From positions 372,001 to 436,000 of the forward strand of contig CAWIJO010000018.1 of assembly GCA_963836355.1 (NCBI GenBank): a stretch of 64,000 bases of DNA, given 5' to 3'. Both the position numbers and the translations under genes were made by a program. Each line of letters starts with the position of its first letter. Within the stretch, counting starts at the first letter, position 1. Below, piece by piece: positions 58,086 to 64,000 of this stretch. The notes under the pieces are model-generated. The model saw nothing but the letters and a program-made list of their open reading frames with translations, searched no databases and was not told the DNA's origin. Source of the DNA: Palsa-506 sp963836355 (GTDB lineage: Bacteria > Actinomycetota > Actinomycetes > Streptosporangiales > Streptosporangiaceae).

Positions 58086-59581
58086 TGCACCAGGTGCTGA
58101 TCGCCCTCAAGTGGGTGCTCGTGGTCCTCGTCATGGTCGGCGCGGTGCCCCTGGTGGCAGCGGCCTACCAGTACGTACTCGTCGCGTTCCATTTCCGCCG
58201 GAACCACTACCCGAACTGCGCGCCGTACTTCCCGCGCACCGCCATCCTGGTGCCCGCGTGGAATGAGGCACTGGTCATCGGGGCGTCGATCGACCGCCTC
58301 ATGGGGCTCAACTACCCGCCGGAAGCCCTGCGGGTCTTCGTGGTCGACGACGCGAGCACTGACGATACGCCTGACGTGATCCTGGCCAAGGCCGACGAGT
58401 ATCCGGGGCAGGTCTTCCACCTGCGCCGCGACAAGGGGGGCGAGGGCAAGGCGCATACCCTCAATCACGGCCTGCGGATCATCCTTGAAGACGACTGGAT
58501 GCAGGCGCTGCTCATCATGGACGCCGATGTGATCTACGAGCCGGATTCGCTGCGCATGATGACCCGCCACCTTGCCGACCCGCAGGTCGGCGCCGTCACC
58601 GCCTACATCAAGGAAGGCAGCCGCCCCGGCAATTACCTCACCCGGTTCATCGGCTTCGAGTACATCACCGCCCAGGCCGCCGCCCGCCGCGGCCAGAATG
58701 TGCTGGGCGCCGTCGCGTGCCTGGCCGGTGGCGCGCAACTGCACTCGCGGGCCAACCTGGAGGCGATCGGCAGCCGCATCGACACCTCCTCGCTCGCCGA
58801 GGACACCTTCACCACGTTCAAGACCCAGCTGGCCGGAAATCGCGTGATCTTCGAGCCGCACGCGACGGTATGGGCGGAGGAGCCTGGCGACATCAGGGGC
58901 CTGTGGAAACAGCGCCTGCGCTGGGCGCGCGGCAACGTTCAGGTCACCAAGCAGTTCGCCCGGGTGTGGTGCCGGCCGAGCCGCGTCCACCGGCTGGGCA
59001 GTGTCAGCTTCTCGGTGTTCTGGTTCTGCTTGTTCCTGCTCCCGCTCTTCATGATTTTCGCGTCCGCGTCCCTGATCATCTTGTACTTCGCAGACTTCCC
59101 GATGGCGTGGATCACCTTCCACGCGTTGTGGATCATCAATGCCCTGACCTATGTCTTCATCACGTCCTATGTGCTGATGATTGACTGGCAGACGGGCCGC
59201 CGCACCTGGCTGGAAGGCATCCTGTTCCCCGGCGTTGTCTCGGTGGCCATCATCATCGGGGCCTGCTTCCCCAGCCTGCTGCGGATGTTCTTCTACGACG
59301 TCCTGCCCATCGCGGGGATCGTGCTGACTGCCGCGGAACGGCGCAGTCTGGTCTTGTTCGCCTACGCCTGGCTCGCGCTCTCCATGGTGGTTGCGTTCAT
59401 CGGCAAGACCATCGAGCCACGCCGGTTCGGGCGGCTGCTTTCGCCGGTGTTCATCTACATCGCGGGGTACGGGCCGCTGCTGTGCGCCTGCACGTTCACC
59501 TCCTACCTGAAAGAACTGCGTGGTGCGGAGATGACCTGGGATAAGACGGAGAAGACGGGCAAGGTGGCGATGCCGACATGA
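58085..59581 (+). CDS. Processive-type GT2 glycosyltransferase (copy A)
   Basis: The protein has 498 residues. N-terminal membrane segment WVLVVLVMVGAVPLVAAAYQ. GT-A core: RTAILVPAWNEALVIGASID, FVVDDASTDDTPDVILAKAD, KGGEGKAHTLNHGL, LLIMDADVIYEPDS, LAEDTFTTFKTQLAG (acceptor TED-like) and WKQRLRWARGNVQVTKQFA (QxxRW). Four or five C-terminal spans follow. It fits hyaluronan/chitin/cellulose-like synthases that extrude beta-linked polymers. A paralogue follows immediately with the same length and ending (DKTEKTGKVAMPT). Confidence 0.93.
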   Translation: MHQVLIALKWVLVVLVMVGAVPLVAAAYQYVLVAFHFRRNHYPNCAPYFPRTAILVPAWNEALVIGASIDRLMGLNYPPEALRVFVVDDASTDDTPDVILAKADEYPGQVFHLRRDKGGEGKAHTLNHGLRIILEDDWMQALLIMDADVIYEPDSLRMMTRHLADPQVGAVTAYIKEGSRPGNYLTRFIGFEYITAQAAARRGQNVLGAVACLAGGAQLHSRANLEAIGSRIDTSSLAEDTFTTFKTQLAGNRVIFEPHATVWAEEPGDIRGLWKQRLRWARGNVQVTKQFARVWCRPSRVHRLGSVSFSVFWFCLFLLPLFMIFASASLIILYFADFPMAWITFHALWIINALTYVFITSYVLMIDWQTGRRTWLEGILFPGVVSVAIIIGACFPSLLRMFFYDVLPIAGIVLTAAERRSLVLFAYAWLALSMVVAFIGKTIEPRRFGRLLSPVFIYIAGYGPLLCACTFTSYLKELRGAEMTWDKTEKTGKVAMPT

Positions 59582-61074
59582 CCCAGTTCCTGCTCGCAGT
59601 CAGATGGCTGCTCGTGGTGCTCGTGCTGATCGGCGCCGTCCCGCTGCTGGTCGCCAGCTACCAGTTTCTGCTCGTCGCGCTGCACTTCCGCCGGTCACAT
59701 TACCGGGAGTGCCAGCCGTGGTTTCCGCGCACGGCGATCCTGATCCCGGCCTGGAACGAGCACGCGGTCATCGGGGGGTCGATCGACCGTCTCATGCTGC
59801 TGGAGTACCCGCGGGAGTCGCTGCGGATCTTCGTCGTGGACGATGCCAGCACCGATGCAACGCCGCAGGTCCTCCAGGCGAAGGCAGCCGAGTATCCGGG
59901 GACCGTCTTTCCCCTCCGTCGGGACACGGGCGGGGAAGGCAAAGCGGCGGCGCTGAACCACGGCCTCGCCGTGATCCTCGCCGACGGCTGGATGCAGGCC
60001 ATCCTGATCATGGACGCGGATGTCATGTACGTGCCGAGCGCGCTGCGCATGATGACCCGCCACCTGGCCGATCCCGAGGTCGGCTCGGTCACGGCCTACA
60101 TCAAGGAGGGCAGCCAGCCGGGGAACTACCTGACCAGGTTCATCGGCTACGAGTACATCACCGCCCAGGCCGCAGGCCGCCGGAGCCAGGACGTGCTAGG
60201 CGTGATCGCCTGCCTGGCGGGCGGAGCGCAACTCCACTCGCGGGTGAATATCGAGGCCGTCGGCGGCCGGATCGACGCGACCACGCTGGCCGAGGACACG
60301 GTCACGACCTTCAAGACGCAGCTTGCCGGGCGGACTGCGATCTTCGAGCCGCATGCGACCGTGTGGGCCGAGGAGCCTGGCAGCATTGCCGGGCTATGGC
60401 AGCAGCGGCTGCGCTGGGCCCGCGGAAATCTGGAGGTCACCAGGATGTTCCGGCATGTCTGGTTCCGGCATCAGGCCGCCTGCCGGCTCGGCAGCATCAG
60501 CTTCGGGCTGCTCTGGTTCTGCCTGCTACTGCTGCCGGTCCTGATGGTCTGCATCTCGGCATCGCTGGTCGCGCTCTATTTCATCGACTTCCCGCTCGCC
60601 TGGACCACCTTCAGGGCGCTATGGCTGATTAACGTGATCACCTATGTCTTTATTACGTCGTTTGCCCTGCTTATCGACCCGGCCGTCGGGAAGCGCTGCT
60701 GGCGTCAGGCGGTCATGTTCCCCGGCGCCGTCAACGTGCTGATCATCGCCACCGCCGTGCTGCCCGGGCCGCTAGGGTGGGTATACCACCGGCTTCTCGG
60801 CGTCAGCGGCTTCCCGATGACCATGGGCTGGGCCCGCGGTGCCGTCCTGTTCATCTACATCTGGCTGGCCGGCTGCATGGGCGTCGCCTACCTGGCGAAG
60901 GTTGCCGAGCCGCACCGGCTCGGCAAGATTCTCAGCCGGGTCCTCGTCTATATCGGTGGCTACGGGCCGCTGCTCTGCGCGATCACCACGACCGCTTACG
61001 TTCAGGAATTCCGGGGGGCCGACCGGCACTGGGCCAAGACGGAGAAGACCGGCAAAGTGGCGGCACCGGAATGA
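59578..61074 (+). CDS. Processive-type GT2 glycosyltransferase (copy B, tandem paralogue)
   Basis: The protein has 498 residues, clearly duplicated from copy A. Motifs include RTAILIPAWNEHAVIGGSID, FVVDDASTDATPQVLQAKAA, ILIMDADVMYVPSALRMMTR, AEDTVTTFKTQLAGRTAIFE and WQQRLRWARGNLEVTRMFRH, ending WAKTEKTGKVAAPE. The ATG overlaps the stop of copy A (ATGA) and its stop overlaps the next gene. Two synthases of this type side by side may form a heteromeric polymerase or make a two-sugar repeat. Confidence 0.93.
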   Translation: MTQFLLAVRWLLVVLVLIGAVPLLVASYQFLLVALHFRRSHYRECQPWFPRTAILIPAWNEHAVIGGSIDRLMLLEYPRESLRIFVVDDASTDATPQVLQAKAAEYPGTVFPLRRDTGGEGKAAALNHGLAVILADGWMQAILIMDADVMYVPSALRMMTRHLADPEVGSVTAYIKEGSQPGNYLTRFIGYEYITAQAAGRRSQDVLGVIACLAGGAQLHSRVNIEAVGGRIDATTLAEDTVTTFKTQLAGRTAIFEPHATVWAEEPGSIAGLWQQRLRWARGNLEVTRMFRHVWFRHQAACRLGSISFGLLWFCLLLLPVLMVCISASLVALYFIDFPLAWTTFRALWLINVITYVFITSFALLIDPAVGKRCWRQAVMFPGAVNVLIIATAVLPGPLGWVYHRLLGVSGFPMTMGWARGAVLFIYIWLAGCMGVAYLAKVAEPHRLGKILSRVLVYIGGYGPLLCAITTTAYVQEFRGADRHWAKTEKTGKVAAPE

Positions 61075-61401
61075 CGGCCGGGCCACCGGGCCAGCCGCAG
61101 CGTCCGCCATCGGCGGGGTTGCCCCTTCACCCCGCCCAGGTACCAGACCCGCCGCAGCAGCCGGTCGCTAGCCAGGTCACGGCTGCGCCGCCGGCCAAGC
61201 TGGGTGACCAGACGGCTGCTGGCCAGCCGCCAGTGAGCGGCGGCCGGCCGGCGTTCCCTGGTGCGGAACCTCGCGGCGCCGTCATTCGACGAGGAGGTCG
61301 CCAGCGCGCTCTCCTATGAGAAGGGCCTCGCCGTCAAGGCGCTGCTGTCTCTCGCGCTCGTCGCCCTCGTCATCGCGTTGCGCATGTACTTCCTTGGGTA
61401 A
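61071..61401 (+). pseudogene. Small C-terminally anchored membrane protein, split by a one-base insertion
   Basis: The frame from ATG 61071 (overlapping the GT2 stop) encodes a Pro/Gln-rich segment (GQPQRPPSAGLPLHPAQVPD). At the CCC of 61256-61258 one extra C shifts the frame. In the next frame the protein continues LVRNLAAPSFDEEVASALSY and ends in the membrane span KALLSLALVALVIALRMYFL. The reconstructed product is about 109 residues with a disordered cytoplasmic part and a tail anchor. It is co-translated with the synthases and likely an accessory or scaffold subunit. The indel may be a sequence error. Confidence 0.65.
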
Positions 61402-61648
61402 GGACGCCGGCAAATTCAGCAGCCGAAGCTTTCGCCGCGAAGCATCCCGGATCCATATTCAGCCCGGAAATGAATTCTTACGCCCTATCAAGTGTCGAAC
61501 GCAAACTGCTATGATGAATTTACGTAGCGGGTAAGAAATCTCGGCACTATTAGCAGATTCGGATATTTTCCGGATATCTCCCTTTTAGCCGGGGGCGGCT
61601 GCCGTGACGGCCAGGCTAACGGGGCATTCGTCGGGGGCGTGATTTGGC
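61402..61648. promoter_or_regulatory. AT-rich intergenic region, probable promoter of the GT4 gene
   Basis: The region is AT-richer than any neighbour. TATGAT at about 61510 resembles a -10 element. Near 61560 GGATAT occurs twice (GGATATTTTCCGGATAT), giving the dyad GATAT-N7-ATATC. No gene is visible. No RBS stands out before ATG 61649. Confidence 0.4.
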
Positions 61649-63262
61649 ATGCGGGTTCTGATATTCCATGGCTACCTCTTGCGGGGCACCGGAAGTAATA
61701 TTTACAATACGGAACTGGCCCGCTGGCTGGTGAAGCTCGGCCACGAGGTGCACCTGTTCTGCCAGGACGTGCACGCGGCGGAATTCGACTTCGTGGACGC
61801 TGTCGGCCGCTGGCACCATGGGCGGCTGGACGTCGAGACTGTGCGCCAGCCGGTCCGCTGCACGGCCTACATCCCGGACATCGGCAGCCTCCTGCCGGTC
61901 TATGTGGCCGATCGCTATGACGGACTCGACGCGCGCATCTTCCCGGAGCTGACAGACGGTGAGATCGAACGCTACATCGCGGCCAACGCCGCCGCGGTGC
62001 GCGATGTCGTCGCCGCGGTCGAGCCGGACGCGGCCCTCGCGAACCACATCGTGATGGGCCCGGTGATCCTGGCCCGCGCGCTGGCCGGCCGGATCCCATT
62101 TGCGGTCAAGATCCACGGCTCGGCGCTTGAGTACACCGTCCGGCCGAACGGAGGGCGATTCGGCGCGCTTGCCCGCGAGGGCCTGGCGGCGGCAGTCGCG
62201 GTACTCGTCGGCTCCCGGCATACCGCCGAGAGCCTGTGGGAGGTCGTTGGCATGCCGGACCTTCCTTCTCGCACCCGGCTCCTCCCGCCGGGCGTCGATA
62301 TCCGCCGGTTCCACCCGCGCCCGCCAGCAGAGGCCAAAGGCAGGCTGCGGGCGCTGGCCGAGCGCCTGGAGACAGACCCACCCGCCTGGGGCGGCGAACC
62401 TGACGCGGCGCAGGAACTCCGGGCGGCCGACCCTACCCGGGACCATATTGTCAGCTTTGTCGGCAAGCTCATCGTCTCGAAGGGCGTGGACTTGCTCATC
62501 GCGGCGTGGCCACTTGTCATCGACCGCGTTGCCGAGGCCCGCCTCATGATCGCCGGCTTTGGCGCCTACCGTGCCGGGCTGCTGGAACTCGTACGCACGC
62601 TGGGCGACGGCGACCTGGCGGCCGCGCGCATCATCGCCGGACGCGGGCGGGAACTGGAGGGCGGGCCACCGGGTGAGCTGCACTACCTGGCTGCGTTCCT
62701 CGACGGGCTCGCCGGCCTCGAGCGAGTGCGCTACGTGAATTCCGCACGTACTGCCATGCGGCGTGTTCATTTCACCGGGCGGATCGAGCACGATGACGTT
62801 TCCGAGTTGATGTGCGTATCCCAGGCGCTGGTCATCCCCAGCACATTCCCGGAGGCGTTCGGCATGGTCCTGGCGGAAGCCGCGTGTTGCGGGTCGATTC
62901 CGCTTTCGGCAGCCCATTCGGGACTCGCGGAGGTGACCGCGGTGCTAGCCCCCGCGCTTCGCCAGAACCTGCGCGCTCAGCTGTCCTTCCAGCTGGGTCC
63001 GGGCGCCGTCCGGGAAATCGCCGACAAGCTGGCCGGCTGGCTGGCCTTGACCGCGAACACGCCGAATGCCTGGAGACAGGCCAGCAAGGCCATGACGGAA
63101 GTCGCCTGCGCCGAGTTTGGCTGGCCGGAAGTGGCCAGCGGCGTGGTGGCCGCCATCCAGGGACGGCTCGCGGGGCTCCCGCAGGTGCCTGCTGGCAGAG
63201 CCGATGGCCTGGCAGTCCCTGCCCAGGCCGACTCGGTCCGGGCGACAAGAAGCGTTGGCTGA
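61649..63262 (+). CDS. Glycosyltransferase family 4 (GT-B) protein
   Basis: The protein has 537 residues, longer than the usual 380-420. N-domain: MRVLIFHGYLLRGTGSNIYN, then TELARWLVKLGHEVHLFCQD. C-domain: HIVSFVGKLIVSKGVDLLIA, RVHFTGRIEHDDVSELMCVS and the EX7E motif ALVIPSTFPEAFGMVLAEAA. The extra length comes from an insert (about residues 220-260) and a C-terminal extension of 50 residues. It transfers a sugar from a nucleotide donor to a cytoplasmic acceptor; with the PIG-L deacetylase next door, a mycothiol- or GlcNAc-type sequential reaction is conceivable but unproven. Confidence 0.93.
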   Translation: MRVLIFHGYLLRGTGSNIYNTELARWLVKLGHEVHLFCQDVHAAEFDFVDAVGRWHHGRLDVETVRQPVRCTAYIPDIGSLLPVYVADRYDGLDARIFPELTDGEIERYIAANAAAVRDVVAAVEPDAALANHIVMGPVILARALAGRIPFAVKIHGSALEYTVRPNGGRFGALAREGLAAAVAVLVGSRHTAESLWEVVGMPDLPSRTRLLPPGVDIRRFHPRPPAEAKGRLRALAERLETDPPAWGGEPDAAQELRAADPTRDHIVSFVGKLIVSKGVDLLIAAWPLVIDRVAEARLMIAGFGAYRAGLLELVRTLGDGDLAAARIIAGRGRELEGGPPGELHYLAAFLDGLAGLERVRYVNSARTAMRRVHFTGRIEHDDVSELMCVSQALVIPSTFPEAFGMVLAEAACCGSIPLSAAHSGLAEVTAVLAPALRQNLRAQLSFQLGPGAVREIADKLAGWLALTANTPNAWRQASKAMTEVACAEFGWPEVASGVVAAIQGRLAGLPQVPAGRADGLAVPAQADSVRATRSVG

Positions 63263-63428
63263 TACGTGAATCAACGATTCACATCCGCCCGGTGACGGTC
63301 CGTAGGACCATCGAATTCTTAAGTCCGGCGCGGGAATCGGCGGCTCGGGCCGTCGGCGGTACCAGCAAGGACAGCACGCAACCCGGCTGGACATGCGCGA
63401 TGTCGCGGCGTGCGCTGCGGACCGGATG

Positions 63429-64000
63429 TCATTCCGTGCGGTGGGCACCGCCAGGGATGCTGCCGCGGACGCCTGACGCCCGCGGCAACGGCTGCCGGGG
63501 CACCGCAGCCGACCTGGCGCTGACTGGCGGCGACGCCACCTGCGGCGGGCCGGCTCCGTGGCCGGCCGCGACCGCGCCCCCGTCGCGGATCACCTCGAAT
63601 GCCTCGGCGTAGCGCCCTTCTGCATACCGGGACCAGTACCTGGCCGTCGACTCGATCAGGTCAGGCTCCAGGTAGGCCCGCACCTCGGTCTGTGTACTGA
63701 AGGCGTCGATTGCCTGCAGCTTCGCGTCGAGGAACCCGTCAATCGTGACGAACCGGCTAGGCCGGAACTCGGTCGTCGCCGATGGTGACTGAAAGCAGTA
63801 GACCCGGCCGACCTCCCGGGCTGCCACCATCGCGGCCCGGTGCGTGTTGCGGTGATCCTGGTGCACGTCGTGGATCGAGTGCGTATAGATCACGGTGGGC
63901 CGCACCTCCGCGACGACCCGGCTGATGATCCTTATCGTCGGATCCGCCTCGCTGATCCTGGTGTCCTCCAGGTCCTCTAGGTACAGCCGGGCCCCGATGA
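63429..64000 (-). CDS. PIG-L/LmbE-family N-acetylglucosaminyl deacetylase (partial, runs off window)
   Basis: The frame is open from the window edge. It reads IGARLYLEDLEDTRISEADP, then VRPTVIYTHSIHDVHQDHRN (the H-x2-D-H metal motif of the family, C-terminal half) and STQTEVRAYLEPDLIESTAR. The N-terminal HPDDE motif must lie beyond 64000. It deacetylates GlcNAc-containing substrates. The C-terminal 45 residues are Ala/Pro-rich. Convergent with the GT4 gene; the 166-bp gap between them shows no gene. Confidence 0.88.
   Translation of the reverse strand, partial: IGARLYLEDLEDTRISEADPTIRIISRVVAEVRPTVIYTHSIHDVHQDHRNTHRAAMVAAREVGRVYCFQSPSATTEFRPSRFVTIDGFLDAKLQAIDAFSTQTEVRAYLEPDLIESTARYWSRYAEGRYAEAFEVIRDGGAVAAGHGAGPPQVASPPVSARSAAVPRQPLPRASGVRGSIPGGAHRTE

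Noticed and set aside
58085..61074. Calling the GT2 pair cellulose synthase (bcsA) or hyaluronan synthase
   Set aside because: Motifs are common to all processive GT2 enzymes. No PilZ domain, BcsB-like partner or product-specific signature is visible.

Overview
The window is high-GC DNA whose coding regions use G or C at almost every third codon position. It has PadR pairs, an ECF sigma factor with a CHAT/subtilisin cluster, GTG/TTG starts and many 4-bp start/stop overlaps. This fits a developmentally complex actinomycete (Actinomycetota, Streptosporangiales/Catenulisporales-like). I cannot name the genus from the sequence.

Layout. 0-10.2 kb is accessory DNA: gene tails, an integrase-like N-terminus, a PadR/membrane-protein pair, and a lipoprotein S41 peptidase broken at both ends. 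These are followed by a resolvase fragment, a Mu/TniA-type transposase, IS110 and IS4 transposases and two unrelated APH-fold kinases. A short 'WEDD-PGLK' gene tail occurs at both edges. 10.2-13.7 kb holds the most striking system: a single protein carrying E2-like, E1-like and JAB/JAMM domains, translationally coupled to a partner protein whose last residues are Gly-Gly-Leu. 13.9-20.4 kb has a MATE exporter, an ABC exporter with a LolA-like lipoprotein-carrier-type protein, and heme o synthase (ctaB). 20.3-24.9 kb has the fossil remains of a two-component system. They run directly into a TlpA-type thioredoxin with an (AGC)20 tract, a small protein, a membrane/SCO1 fusion and a lipoprotein; a role in redox or cytochrome-oxidase biogenesis is my inference from the neighbouring ctaB.

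25-33.5 kb carries a PadR/hydrolase pair with overlapping operators, a sugar cluster (glycosyltransferase, epimerase, aminotransferase), a NodB deacetylase, and a TetR/enoyl-CoA hydratase pair with a tandem-repeat leader. 33.9-39.4 kb is a divergent CHAT-TPR peptidase / subtilisin / ECF sigma / small effector-like cluster, a probable proteolytic signalling or conflict system. 39.5-46.6 kb has an ArsR/SRPBCC pair, an AT-rich scar with an IS1380 remnant, an HtrA protease with an 18-bp tandem repeat, a DapE-type deacylase and arginine deiminase. 46.7-50.1 kb has a glycosyltransferase and an ECF-ogt-dioxygenase operon that looks like an alkylation-damage module. 50-53.2 kb has an aldo/keto reductase relic, an AbiEi-like protein, a perfect 30-bp-arm hairpin and a papain-like protein.

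53.2-64 kb is an extracellular-polysaccharide-like region: a phosphodiester glycosidase, a lipoprotein glycosidase with an in-frame TAG, and then an operon of ATP-grasp, PHP, two tandem duplicate GT2 synthases and a tail-anchored protein. A GT4 and a PIG-L deacetylase (cut by the window end) follow.

At least seven ORFs are split by single-base indels. Some lie in mobile DNA, but others hit otherwise intact operon genes (ABC ATPase, GT28-like enzyme, tail-anchored protein). Residual assembly indels are therefore as likely as true pseudogenes.
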